This document shows, piece after piece, positions 42,415 through 52,400 of a DNA stretch of 64,000 nt. A program made the position numbers and the translations under genes. The DNA is from Paraburkholderia sacchari (GTDB lineage: Bacteria > Pseudomonadota > Gammaproteobacteria > Burkholderiales > Burkholderiaceae), in NCBI RefSeq assembly GCF_000785435.2, contig NZ_JTDB02000004.1, positions 434,001-498,000 of the forward strand, in the 5' to 3' direction. The stretch's first letter is position 1; every line of letters begins with the position of its first letter. The notes under the pieces are model-generated. The model did no database searches. It worked only from the letters and a program-made list of their open reading frames with translations, and had not been told where the DNA came from.

Positions 42415-42972
42415 TCAGCGCCGCGCGCGCTTGCTGGTGGAATCCGCGTCCCCGGAGCGGTTCAGCGGGCGCAGCAGCGCGAAGCCGGAATCCAGATCCA
42501 GATCGGTTTGCAGCAGCATGGAAATCGGCGGCTCCACGCATGCGAGCCGCCCCGCGATCTCGAAGGTCAGCACGTTATGCCGGCTCGCGCGCCGCGGGTC
42601 GCTCACACACTGCACCTCGACGCTCCCGCTTTGAAAGCGCGGTTCGAAGCACACGATGGCCTCGCGCAGCGCATTTTCCAGGTACTGCGTATCGATGCCG
42701 GACAACGGCGTGCCCGCGAATGCCGGCACGCCGAAGTTGAGCACCGAGCGGCCCGCTTCGGCGTAGCGGCGCGCATCGTGCTCGTCGAGCGCGCAGGCCG
42801 TGTTCAAGAGCCACGACAGATCGCGCAGCACCGCTTCGAGCAGCGTGCCCGTGCCGCGGCCGTCGTCGCGCAAACGGTCGAACAGCATGGGCCGCGCCGT
42901 GCGCCGCGGTTGGACCGCGTGGCCCTCGCGGGTCTCGCGCATGAAGTCGCGCTGAGCGGATTCACTCGCCAT
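42415..42972 (-). CDS. tssE: T6SS baseplate protein TssE (gp25-like)
   Basis: The 185-residue protein has the gp25-type core: RRTARPMLFDRLRDD, a helical block LLEAVLRDLSWLLNT, then VLNFGVPAFAG and ALREAIVCFEPRFQSGSVEV. It initiates sheath polymerisation at the baseplate. The usual family length is about 140-180 residues. It begins 7 bp after hcp stops. Confidence 0.88.
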   Translation of the reverse strand: MASESAQRDFMRETREGHAVQPRRTARPMLFDRLRDDGRGTGTLLEAVLRDLSWLLNTACALDEHDARRYAEAGRSVLNFGVPAFAGTPLSGIDTQYLENALREAIVCFEPRFQSGSVEVQCVSDPRRASRHNVLTFEIAGRLACVEPPISMLLQTDLDLDSGFALLRPLNRSGDADSTSKRARR

Positions 42973-42979
42973 GCGGGCC

Positions 42980-43471
42980 TCACATTTCCGTGTTCTTCTT
43001 GATGTCCCAGCCCATCGTCACCTCGGGCCCCTTGCCGCCGTTCGCGTTCTGCTCCCAGTACTGCTTTTTCACGCGCGCGGCTTGAAAGCCGTACTGCATC
43101 ATCAGCCGGTCGGTGGCGTCGCTCGTTTCCGCGCCCACCACGCGCGCCGTGGTCACGATCACCTCCTCCAGCGTGACGCGCGAGAACTCGATCTGCTCGC
43201 CGCCAGTCTTGCACGACGATATCTCCACCTTCGACAAATGCTTGCCGCTCGCGCAATGCTTGATGATCGCGGGGGTGGCCTTGTCCATGAAGGCCATCAC
43301 CACGAGGTCGTCGAAGTTCGCCTTGCCCGCGTTGCCGCCCCCGCCCGTGGCCATGGCCGCCGGTTGCGTCGCGCCCCAGGAAAACGACTGGATGTCACTC
43401 CAGCCGCCATGCTGCTTGTCGGCGGATTCGCCCGTTGCGCCATCCACCTTCATGAACATCGCCACGCCCAT
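42980..43471 (-). CDS. hcp: T6SS inner tube protein Hcp (TssD)
   Basis: Hcp stacks as hexameric rings to form the tube that is fired from the cell. The 163-residue protein has the family pattern: MFMKVDGATGES near the start, DIQSFSWGATQPAAM, ANFDDLVVMAFMDKATPAII and the C-terminal WDIKKNTEM. It has a Gly-rich loop (ATGGGGNAGK). It lies between tssC and tssE, the usual place. Confidence 0.92.
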   Translation of the reverse strand: MGVAMFMKVDGATGESADKQHGGWSDIQSFSWGATQPAAMATGGGGNAGKANFDDLVVMAFMDKATPAIIKHCASGKHLSKVEISSCKTGGEQIEFSRVTLEEVIVTTARVVGAETSDATDRLMMQYGFQAARVKKQYWEQNANGGKGPEVTMGWDIKKNTEM

Positions 43472-43515
43472 TGTGTTTCTCCTGTTTTCTCAAGCGGAAT
43501 GACCCACGATCCTCA

Positions 43516-45039
43516 TCAACTGCCCGACGGCTCCAAAGCCGGCAATCGGGACACCAGCCGCAGCGACACCGTCAAGCCCTCCAACTGGTAATGCGGCCGC
43601 AGGAAAAACCGCGCCGAGTAATAGCCGGGGTTGTCGGTCACGGCGTCCACCACCACGCGCGCCTCGGCCAGCGGCTTGCGCGCCTTGGTGTCCTGCGACG
43701 AGTTCGCGGGGTCGCCGTCCACGTAGTTCATGATCCAGTCGTTGAGCCAGCGCTCCATGTCCGGGCGCTCTCGAAACGATCCCACCTTGTCGCGCACGAT
43801 GCACTTGAGGTAGTGCGCAAAGCGGCTGCACGCGAACAGATACGGCAGCCGGCCCGAAAGCCGCGCGTTCGCGGTGGCGTCCGGGTCGTGGTACTCGGCG
43901 CTCTGATACAGCGACTGCACGCCGATGAACGCGGCCACGTCGGAGTTCTTGCGGTGAATGAGCGGAATCAGTCCGTTCTTGGCGAGTTCCGCCTCGCGGC
44001 GGTCGCTGATCGCGATCTCGGTCGGGCACTTGAGGTCGACGCCGCCATCGTCGGTGGGGAACGTGTGGCACGGCAGGTTCTCCACGGCCCCGCCCGACTC
44101 CACGCCGCGTATCGCCGAGCACCAGCCATAGAGCTTGAACGAGCGGTTGATGTTGGCCGCCATCGCATAGGCCGCGTTGGCCCAGGTGTAGCGGTCGTGG
44201 CGCGCGCCATCGGTTTCTTCCTCGAACTCGAATTCGTCGACTGGGTCGGTGCGCGCGCCATAGGGCAGGCGCGCGAGAAAGCGCGGCATCGCGAGCCCGA
44301 CATAGCGCGAATCGTCCGATTCGCGCAGGCTGCGCCACGCGGCGTACTCAGTGTTCTGGAAGATCTTCGTGAGGTCGCGCGGGTTCGAAAGCTCCTGCCA
44401 CGAGTCCATCTGCATCAGCGACGACGACACCCCGCCAATGAACGGCGCGTGCGCCGCCGCCGCGATCTTCGAGATCGATTGCAGCATCTCGACATCGGGC
44501 GGGCTATGGTCGAAGTAGTAATCGCCCACGAGGCAGCCGAACGGCTCGCCGCCCAATTGTCCGTACTCCTCTTCGTAGACCTTCTTGAAGAGCGGGCTCT
44601 GGTCCCAGGCAATGCCCTTGTGGCGCTTGAGCATGCGCGCGACTTCCTGCTTGCCCGCGGGCAGCACGCGAATCTTCAGCATCTCGTCGGTTTCGGTGTT
44701 GTTCACGAGGTAATGCAGCCCGCGCCACGCCGACTCCAGGCGCTGGAATTCGGAGTGATGGAGTATCGCGTTGATCTGCGTGGACAGCTTCTCGTCGATC
44801 GCGGAGATCATCTGGCGCACGCCTTCGTAGGCGTCCGAGGACAAGGTCGCCGTGCGGCTCTGTTCGAGCGCCTCGCGCGCGAGCGTCTGCACCGCGGTCT
44901 GCACGGCCACGCGCGCAAGCTCGGTCTTGGGGCTGATCTCGCGCTCCAGCAGCACCGAGAACTCTCCGCCGCTCAGCGTAGTCGCAGGCAAGGTGGTGGC
45001 GGCGCTGTGCAGCGCGCCTCGCGTTTCAGTTCGGCTCAT
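43516..45039 (-). CDS. tssC: T6SS sheath protein TssC (VipB)
   Basis: TssC is the large subunit of the contractile sheath. The 507-residue protein has the conserved blocks HSEFQRLESAWRGLHYLVNN, FGCLVGDYYFDHSPPDVEML, GGVSSSLMQMD, LARLPYGARTDPVDEFEFEE and the C-terminal NPGYYSARFFLRPHYQLEGL. It overlaps tssB by 14 bp, so the two sheath subunits are coupled. Confidence 0.95.
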   Translation of the reverse strand: MSRTETRGALHSAATTLPATTLSGGEFSVLLEREISPKTELARVAVQTAVQTLAREALEQSRTATLSSDAYEGVRQMISAIDEKLSTQINAILHHSEFQRLESAWRGLHYLVNNTETDEMLKIRVLPAGKQEVARMLKRHKGIAWDQSPLFKKVYEEEYGQLGGEPFGCLVGDYYFDHSPPDVEMLQSISKIAAAAHAPFIGGVSSSLMQMDSWQELSNPRDLTKIFQNTEYAAWRSLRESDDSRYVGLAMPRFLARLPYGARTDPVDEFEFEEETDGARHDRYTWANAAYAMAANINRSFKLYGWCSAIRGVESGGAVENLPCHTFPTDDGGVDLKCPTEIAISDRREAELAKNGLIPLIHRKNSDVAAFIGVQSLYQSAEYHDPDATANARLSGRLPYLFACSRFAHYLKCIVRDKVGSFRERPDMERWLNDWIMNYVDGDPANSSQDTKARKPLAEARVVVDAVTDNPGYYSARFFLRPHYQLEGLTVSLRLVSRLPALEPSGS

Positions 45040-45592
45040 GGTCGTCCTCCTCGCCGGCGTTGCGCGCGGGCGGCGCGTCGAGCGCTTTGGGTTCGGATAG
45101 CTCCGATAGTTCGGCGAGCAGCGCCGGGTCGCCCAGCGCCCGCGCGATCAGCTCCTCCGCACCGCGCTTGCCGTCCATGTACGAAAGCAGGTTCGCAAGC
45201 TGGGTGCGCGCCTCCAGCAAGCGCCGCAGCGGCTCGACGTTGCGCGCGAGCGCGGCGGGCGCGAAATCGTCGATGCTGCGAAACGCCAGCTCGACGCTCA
45301 TCGTGCCGTCGCCCGTGAGCGTGTTGGGCACCTGAAACGCGAGCGCCGGAGCGATCGACTTCATGCGGTCATCGAAGTTGTCGACGTCGATCTCCATGAA
45401 GCGGCGCTCGGCCAGATCCGGCAGCGCCTCGCAGCGGTTGCCCGCGAGATCGGCCAGCACGCCCATCACGAAGGGCAACTGCACTTTCTGCTCCGCTCCG
45501 TAAAGCTCGACGTCGTATTCGATCTGCACGCGCGGCGCGCGATTGCGCGCGATGAACTTCTGGCCGCCGTCCAATGACTTGTTACGAGACAT
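45026..45592 (-). CDS. tssB: T6SS sheath protein TssB (VipA)
   Basis: TssB is the small sheath subunit and carries the helix that ClpV recognises in TssC/TssB sheaths. The 188-residue protein begins MSRNKSLDGGQKFIARNRAP, followed by VQIEYDVELYGAEQKVQLPF and VMGVLADLAGN, and ends with an acidic tail. The ATG at 45592 has GGGAG upstream; an in-frame TTG at 45601 is less likely. Confidence 0.95.
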   Translation of the reverse strand: MSRNKSLDGGQKFIARNRAPRVQIEYDVELYGAEQKVQLPFVMGVLADLAGNRCEALPDLAERRFMEIDVDNFDDRMKSIAPALAFQVPNTLTGDGTMSVELAFRSIDDFAPAALARNVEPLRRLLEARTQLANLLSYMDGKRGAEELIARALGDPALLAELSELSEPKALDAPPARNAGEEDDHEPN

Positions 45593-45674
45593 GTGAGTCA
45601 ACTCCCGCGCAATCCGTGCGCTTTAAACCTCGATTCAGTACTCCGATTGACACCAGCAATTCACGCGTGGCGGC

Positions 45675-46775
45675 TCACGGCGGCGATTCATTGCGGTTCC
45701 CGCTCAGGTGGTCGAGCTCCCGCACGCTCTCCGGCGCGATGTCGCGAAAGATTTCGTAGAAGTTCAGCGAGAGCAGGCGCTGCGCCCGGCGCAGAAAAAT
45801 GGGCGCAGGGTGGCTCGGCTCGTGCAATTCGAGGTAGCGGCACATTTTTTCGAGGCCGAAATCGATGTCGGCACGGCTCGAAATTTCGGCGTCGCGCCAT
45901 GCGGTGCCGGTTGTGGCGTTCGCGCCATTCGCGGCGGGCGTTCCCGCCGCGCGCTGCTGCGGTAGTACGTTTTGCTCCGCGTTTTGCGGCGTGTTTTGCT
46001 CCGCCGCTTCCGGCATGGCTTGCGGCTGCGGCGTCATGTCTTGCGGCAGTTCGGCAGCCAGCGCCGCCAGCTGCCGTTCGAATGCACTCTTGTCGATCGC
46101 CCACGCCTCGCCAAGCCGCTCGCTCGTCCGGCGCCGCAATCCCTCCAGTTGCTCCCTCACCGAAAGCGCCGCCAGCAGCGCAGGGCTGCCCGCCGCGTAC
46201 GCTTCGCGCAGCTCGCGCATGAGGCGTGTGCGGCCACCGGCGTAGCTACCAACGCCGTTGCCGACATCGCTGCCGCTTTCGCTCGACATCACGCCATCGC
46301 CTTGCTGCAACAGTTCCGCCGCAGCGCTCACGCTCAGCGGCCCAATGAGCGCCTGCTCGCGCGCCGCGCGCACGCAACCCTGCGGGCCGGCCAGTTCCGC
46401 CAGCGCATTGAAGCGCGGCAGCGGATCGGCCTCGTCATCGAAGAGCAGCGCCGGATGCAGCGGCTCCCAGTACGCGTCGAGCAACGCCGACGCGAGCTGC
46501 AAACCATCCGCATAGCCTTGCAGGCCACGGCTGTCGATCCACGCCCAGGTGAGCGGCACGACAATGCGCAAGTCCTTCGTGCGCGCGAGCAGCACCAGCG
46601 CGAGGCGCTCCACCTCGCGCCACGCGGGCGACTGCGCGGCGATGACCACGTCGCCGTACTGCTCTTCGGGCTTCGCCGTGGCGCAGCGCTGAAACTCCAG
46701 AAAATCCGCGTCGTATTCGAGGTCCGGTCCGCACGGCGCGTCGGCGCTGATCGGTGCGAGCAGGGTGTCGATCAT
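45675..46775 (-). CDS. tssA: T6SS protein TssA (ImpA family)
   Basis: The 366-residue protein has the ImpA_N domain at the N-terminus (DTLLAPISADAPCGPDLEYD, VERLALVLLARTKDLRIVVP, WDS-like LTWAWIDSRGLQGYADGLQL). Its C-terminal helix pair MCRYLELHEPSHPAPIFLRR-AQRLLSLNF resembles the ClpV-independent TssA1 type that stays at the baseplate. A Gln/Ala/Pro-rich linker joins the two. AAGGAGA sits 7 bases before the ATG at 46775; the longer in-frame reading has no family sequence. An 82-bp gap separates it from tssB. Confidence 0.9.
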   Translation of the reverse strand: MIDTLLAPISADAPCGPDLEYDADFLEFQRCATAKPEEQYGDVVIAAQSPAWREVERLALVLLARTKDLRIVVPLTWAWIDSRGLQGYADGLQLASALLDAYWEPLHPALLFDDEADPLPRFNALAELAGPQGCVRAAREQALIGPLSVSAAAELLQQGDGVMSSESGSDVGNGVGSYAGGRTRLMRELREAYAAGSPALLAALSVREQLEGLRRRTSERLGEAWAIDKSAFERQLAALAAELPQDMTPQPQAMPEAAEQNTPQNAEQNVLPQQRAAGTPAANGANATTGTAWRDAEISSRADIDFGLEKMCRYLELHEPSHPAPIFLRRAQRLLSLNFYEIFRDIAPESVRELDHLSGNRNESPP

Positions 46776-46795
46776 CGTTCGGTCTCCTTCGCGCA

Positions 46796-48850
46796 TTACT
46801 CGAACTTGTAGCTGATTTCGAGCGGCGGGCTGCCCACGTCGAGCGTCACGGTCCGCACGTAGGGTTGGAGCGAGCCGTTGCGGATTTCGATGCGATGCGT
46901 GCCCGGCGAAAGACTTGCCGTATGGAACGGCGGGCTCACGCCGCGCCTCACGCCATCGACATAGACCTCGCCCCACGGCAGGACCTGGAAGTGCACGCGC
47001 ACGGGCCGCATCGGCGCGGGCGTGCGCACGTTGGGCGCGATGGCCGTGCGTGTCGGCGTGTGGGCGACCTGCGGCCCGGAAGGGGCGGCCTGCGTGGCGT
47101 CCGCGGCTTGAGCCGTTTGCGCGGATGCGGTGGATTGATCGGTAGAGCTATTGGTGGGATCGTCGGCAGTGTTGTCGGTCGCATTGGCGGGCTTGTCCTT
47201 GCCGGCTTGCACCTCCACCACCGTGGTGTCCGTGGTCAGAGCCGGCGCGGCGGGCGGCGTGCTGGAACCGGGCGTCGCCAACGCGGACGCCGCCGTTCCG
47301 GGTTGCGCTTGCACCTGGGGTTGCGCGGGCGGGTTCGCGGCGGGAGCGGCGGGAGCCGCAAGCGCCAGAGTGGCCGGGTGGCTGGCCGGTGCAGCGGGAA
47401 CTGCAGGCGCGCTGGGGTTCGCTGCCGTCTGCGTGGAATTTTCCGGCGTGTGAATCGCGTAGCGCAGCGCCAGAATGCCCACCGCCAAAACGAGCAACAA
47501 GACGAGCGCGGGGATGCGCATCGAACGCCGCGCAAAGCGCGGCGCCAACGATTCGGATGCCGAATCGTGTGGTTGCGCGTCTGCCGTCGCAGCAACGTTA
47601 TCCGCGGATTGTGGCGGTGGCGTTTCTGGTTCGACCTCACGCGGGCTTGCGTCCGGTGCCGGTGCCGGTACTTCAACGCTATCGCGCGGCTCTACCGCCT
47701 TCGCCTTCGCCTTCGCCTCCGCCTGCGCATTCGCCACGGCTCCCGCAGGCTTTTCAGCAGCGGGCGCAGGCAGATCGGGTGCCGCCGCGCGCGGCATCGC
47801 TTCATATCCAGCCGGCACGAACACGCCCGGCGTGGGCTCGTGCAAGCCGAGCGCCTGGGCAAACGCCGCCACCGATTCGGGCCGGTCCTCGATCCGCAGC
47901 GCGAGCGCATGGTCGATGGCGGCCCGCACGCGTTCGCTGTAGTGCTCCTGGCCGTTCCTCTGTTCATCTCCGTTGGCCGCCGCGCGCCCCGCCAGCGGCC
48001 GGTACTGATCCTGAATGCTGCGCACCACCGCGGCCGGCGGCAGCTCGCCCGTCATCAGCGCGTACGCGACCGCGCCCAGCGCATAGATGTCGGTCCACGG
48101 CCCCTGCTGGAACGCTGGATCGTCGGTGTATTGCTCGATCGGCGCATAGCCGGGCTTGAGCATCATCGCGGTCTCGTCGACCATGTCGCCAATCAGCTTG
48201 CGCGCCGCGCCGAAGTCGAGCAGCACCGGGTTGCCGTTGGGCAGGATGAGGATGTTGTCGAGCGAGATGTCACGATGAAAGCACTGCGCGCGATGCAGCA
48301 CGTCGAGCGCGCCCAGCACCGCCGCCAGCAAGCGCAGCAGCGCGGGCTCGCTCAAGCGCTGGCCGCGCTGATGCAATTGCTCCAGCGTCTGCCCTTCGTA
48401 GTACGGCATCACCATGTAAGCGGTGCCGTGGCTCTCCCAGAAGTGCAGCACCTTCACGAGGCCCGGGTGATCGAATTGCGCGAGCAGGCGCGCTTCGTTC
48501 AGAAACGCGGCACGCCCTGCATCGAAGGCCTGCGAAAAGCGCGCGGCGCGCAGCGCGACCGTGAAATCGCCCTCGCGCGACGCGAGCATCGCGGGCATGT
48601 ACTCCTTGACCGCGACCGCGCGCTGCAAGGTGCGATCGAACGCGCGATAGACAATACCGAAGCCGCCCGTGCCCAGCACCGAGTCGAGCTCGAAGCCGGC
48701 CAGCCGGTGGCCGTTCGGCAATGGCCGCACGCTGTCGCTGCCGGGTGACGAACCCACCTGCGCTCCCCCTTTCGAACTGCTTTTCGAGCCGCCTTGTGAA
48801 CCCGCGCGCGCGGCATTCGGCGCGGCTTCGGCGTAGTGCGGGTCGGTCAT
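46796..48850 (-). CDS. ppkA: T6SS Ser/Thr protein kinase PpkA with C-terminal PEGA domain
   Basis: PpkA phosphorylates the FHA protein and switches the T6SS on. The 684-residue protein has a Gly/Ser-rich start and a full Hanks kinase: LGTGGFGIVY (glycine loop, residues 59-68), Lys82 in AVKEYMP, HRD at 192-194 and DFG at 212-214. A Lys/Ala/Pro-rich linker, a membrane segment at ~445-466 and a C-terminal PEGA-like domain (~614-684) follow, the last presumably in the periplasm. The start overlaps the tagF stop by 4 bp. The sensory role of PEGA is an inference. Confidence 0.9.
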   Translation of the reverse strand: MTDPHYAEAAPNAARAGSQGGSKSSSKGGAQVGSSPGSDSVRPLPNGHRLAGFELDSVLGTGGFGIVYRAFDRTLQRAVAVKEYMPAMLASREGDFTVALRAARFSQAFDAGRAAFLNEARLLAQFDHPGLVKVLHFWESHGTAYMVMPYYEGQTLEQLHQRGQRLSEPALLRLLAAVLGALDVLHRAQCFHRDISLDNILILPNGNPVLLDFGAARKLIGDMVDETAMMLKPGYAPIEQYTDDPAFQQGPWTDIYALGAVAYALMTGELPPAAVVRSIQDQYRPLAGRAAANGDEQRNGQEHYSERVRAAIDHALALRIEDRPESVAAFAQALGLHEPTPGVFVPAGYEAMPRAAAPDLPAPAAEKPAGAVANAQAEAKAKAKAVEPRDSVEVPAPAPDASPREVEPETPPPQSADNVAATADAQPHDSASESLAPRFARRSMRIPALVLLLVLAVGILALRYAIHTPENSTQTAANPSAPAVPAAPASHPATLALAAPAAPAANPPAQPQVQAQPGTAASALATPGSSTPPAAPALTTDTTVVEVQAGKDKPANATDNTADDPTNSSTDQSTASAQTAQAADATQAAPSGPQVAHTPTRTAIAPNVRTPAPMRPVRVHFQVLPWGEVYVDGVRRGVSPPFHTASLSPGTHRIEIRNGSLQPYVRTVTLDVGSPPLEISYKFE

Positions 48851-49488
48851 GCCGGTCCTCCCTGCGGCTCGCCGAAAAGCCGCTGAAACAGCGCGGCATC
48901 GAGCCCGCCCGTGTGGACGTCGGTGCGCGGCGCGCCGTCCCCGGCTTCGGTCCACCAGAAGCTCGTCATGCCGTGCGGGTCGAAGTACTCCCACAGGTTC
49001 GGCCAGCCGCCTTCAACACCTGGCGCATCGCTGCGTGCGAGCGCAGAGTCGTCGCGCAGGCCCTGGGCCAGCGCGAGGTCGAAGTCCTCCGGTCCCAGCG
49101 CGCCGCGTATCGCGTCGCGCACGATCGCGCCCATCAAGCGGATGCGCAGATCGGCGAGCGCGCCCTGCCCGCGCTCGCGCACGCACCGTTGCGGCGCGAA
49201 CGGCTGCGCGACCACGAGCGGATAGCGCCGCCCGACCCGGTCGCGGCTCGGCGCGACGCAGCCGAGCTGCACCCAGCCCTCGCCGCTGCCGGCCGGAATC
49301 GCGAAGCTCCAGAGCGGCGTGTGCGCGTCGAGCGTGGCGCGGCCCGCCGCCATCCCGTGCGAAAGCCATTGCTCCCATGTGCGCGAGAGCGCGCCCTGCA
49401 TGCGGCGGCCCACGAAATCGCCCGCGCCCGGCAGCTTGCCGTACCAGGCGGGCAACGCGAGTTCAGCGCCAATGAGCGCGCCGTTCAT
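48847..49488 (-). CDS. tagF: T6SS regulator TagF
   Basis: TagF blocks T6SS activity after translation, working with the kinase/phosphatase/FHA pathway. The 213-residue protein has the DUF2094 pattern: PAWYGKLPGAGDFVGRRMQG near the start, FAIPAGSGEGWVQLGCVAPS and FWWTEAGDG near the end. It overlaps tssM upstream and ppkA downstream by 4 bp each, so all three are translated together. In Pseudomonas aeruginosa TagF is a separate protein or fused to PppA; here it is free-standing. Confidence 0.88.
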   Translation of the reverse strand: MNGALIGAELALPAWYGKLPGAGDFVGRRMQGALSRTWEQWLSHGMAAGRATLDAHTPLWSFAIPAGSGEGWVQLGCVAPSRDRVGRRYPLVVAQPFAPQRCVRERGQGALADLRIRLMGAIVRDAIRGALGPEDFDLALAQGLRDDSALARSDAPGVEGGWPNLWEYFDPHGMTSFWWTEAGDGAPRTDVHTGGLDAALFQRLFGEPQGGPA

Positions 49489-52400
49489 GATTTCCCCGGA
49501 CACGAAAACGACTCCAGTTGTGCGAGACGCAAGGGATTGCGCACGCTGTCGGCGCTCACCTGCATCGCGAGCGCGTGATGATCGACGTTGAAACCGGCCA
49601 CCATCTGCTCGGGGCCCTGGCCGCGTCCCGGCGCGGCGCGATCGAAGAGCCGCATGAGCGCCCACGGTCCCTCGGTCACGATGCCGTCGGTCGCGCCGGA
49701 CTGATCGACGACCTGCAGCCGCACCTGGTTCATGCCGCGCGGCCCCGGCCACTGCACCGTCACGGGCGCCTGCGGGCCGTGTGCGTAGCGCACCTGCTGG
49801 CCGTCCACGTCGAGCGTCCATTCGGAGATGTCGGGGTCCATGTCGAGCGGCTTGATTTCCAGCTTGATGGTGGGCGTGCGCGCGCCGCCCGCGAAAAACG
49901 CATCGCGTATCACGGCGGCTTTTTCGAACGAGGCGAGCAGCGCGCTGTCTCCTGAAGCACTGGAAACGCCCGATGCACCCGTCGCCCCCGCGCCGCCGAT
50001 AAAGCGCCACGGCTGCACGCTCGTATCCACGCGGTTTTGCAGGTTCTTCTGGAAGAAGTCGTCCATCATGCCGCCCTGCGCGAACAGGCGCGCGAAGTCG
50101 CCGGGCGCGACGTCGCGCGAGGAGCCCCGCGCAAACGGATAGCGCCCCGCGATGGCCTGCCGGCAAAAGTCGCCGATGTTGACGGACGCGCTCTGCGCGA
50201 GGTTCTGGTCGACGTTGTGGGTGACGGTGCCCTGCGCGGCGTTCGCGAGATCGCCCAGCATCTGCCGGAACGGGGCGGGCATGCGGCCGGCCTCGGCGCG
50301 GATCTGGTCGGCGCTGTCCGACTGCGGCGGCGTCCCGCCGCCGCGCAGCGCGGCATCGGCGGCGGTGAGCCACGTATAGAGGTTGTCGATCGACTTGAGC
50401 ACTGCGGCCATCGCGGCATTCGCGCCGCCGCCACTGCTGTCAGTGGTGCCACCTGCGCCACCCGCGCCGCCGGCCTGCGGGCCGCCGAACTCGCGCAGGC
50501 CCGCGAAGTGCGCGTCCACCACCGCTTCGGGCCGCGCGTCCGCGCCCGCTGCATCGCTGCCGCCCTGCGGCTGACCGAAGATCTGCGCGAGCGATTCGCG
50601 CGCCTGGTTCACCTTGTCCTGCGCGCCCGCCGCGAGCCCGCCTGGTCCGCTTGCGCTTTGCATGAGCGTGGTCTGCCGCGCGGCGGCATTCGCGAGACGC
50701 GTGAGCGGCGAGTCTGGCGCTGAGAGCACGCGCGCAATCTGCGTGACCTGCGCAATCGATGCCGTGCCCTGCAAACGCAGATCGCCGAGCAACGCGTCCC
50801 AGCGGCGCATGTAGTCGTCGAGATAGAGCGCGCGCACGTCCTTGGCCTGCGCACTCGCAGCAGCGGGCGTCGCGGCTTCCTGCGCGCGCAACCCGAGCAC
50901 CCAGGTTTCGTCGCGGCCAAACGCTTCCACCGCCGCTGCGAGGCGCTTGTCGAACACCTTCCAGTAGCCGTCCCAGGTATAGAGCCCCGGCACGCCTTCG
51001 TTCAGACTCGCGCCGCTCGCGCGCCGGAACACCAGCGCACCCGAGGGGCCCGCCATCTGTGTCACGTTCACGTCGTAAGCGGCCGCCGCCGGGCGCAGCG
51101 TGCGCGCAAGCTGTGCATACAGACGCTGCGCGAAGGTGAGCCGCGTGAGCTTGTCGCGCGCGGCGGCCACCATCTGCTCGTTCTGCGCGAACGGCGAGAC
51201 CACCACGCGGCCCGAGAACAGCGCCGCCATGTGCGCGCGCAAGTCGTTGCGATGCGCGGGCGTGAGTTGCGCGCCGGGCGCGGAGGCAATCTCCAGGTCC
51301 AGCACCGCCTGCACGAAGTCGGGATCATAATGGGCGCCGTCGTAGAGCATCAGATACGCCTTGAGCGCCGCGTACACATAGGCGGGGTCGTCGGGCGGCG
51401 CGTCGCGCACCGCCGTTTCGAGCCGCCGCGCGGCGAGCGGCAATAGCAACTCATCGAGCGCGCGGTGATAGACGTTCTCGGCGGCCGACTGCACCTTGTC
51501 GCCCTGGAACAGCCCCCAGCGATACGCGAGCGGCGCGTTGGCCGGATCGACGCCTTCCACGTGCCCGATGTTGCGCATCGCGTCGAGCATTGGCAGCACG
51601 CGCGCGATGTTGTCGGCGTCGGTGATCGTCACGCCTTGCAGCGCGCGGTCGATTTGCGGCACGCGCGCCTCGACCGAAGCCAGATACGCACGATTTCGCG
51701 CGTAGCTGCCCACCCACGCCGCCAGCGCGCCGGCCAGCAGCAGCGCGAGCGCCGCGTAGCCGACGAGCGCGAGCATGCGCTGGCGCTGATACCAACGCAT
51801 ATCGGTGCCGGCGAGGCCTGCTTCCTTGAAGATCAATTCCTGAAGCAGGTCCTTGAGAAAGAAACTGCGCCCGCTCGCCGCCGACGCGGCCACATGGGGC
51901 GCGGGCGGCGCGCCGTCGATCTTGAGAAAGCGCTTGATGCCGCCCATCACTCGGTCGAACACCGTCCCCTCTTGCGTGCCGCTCGTGAAATAGACGCCGC
52001 GAAGAAGCGGCATGGCGTCGAAGCGCGAAGTCGAGAACACCTGCTCGATGAATTGCCCGAGCACCTCATGCAAGCCGATGAATTGCTGCGGCAGCGAATA
52101 GATAAGCTCGCGCCGGCGCGCATCGGGTTCGGCGGTGAAGAGTTCGGGCAGCGCGTCGTTGAGGCGGCGGTGCAGCAGCCGGTATTCGCGGTCGAACACG
52201 GGGCGCAGGCTGAAGTCGTGCGCTTCGGTCTCGGCCAGCGGGATCGTGAAGCCCCACACCTGCGCGCGCTCGGTGCGGTTCAGGCGCGCGAAGTAGTCGG
52301 TGAAGCCCGAGAGCAGGTCCGCCTTGGTCACCAGCACGTAGACGGGGAACTGAATGCCCAGCTCGGTGCGCAGTTCCTGCAGGCGCTTGCGCAGCGCCAT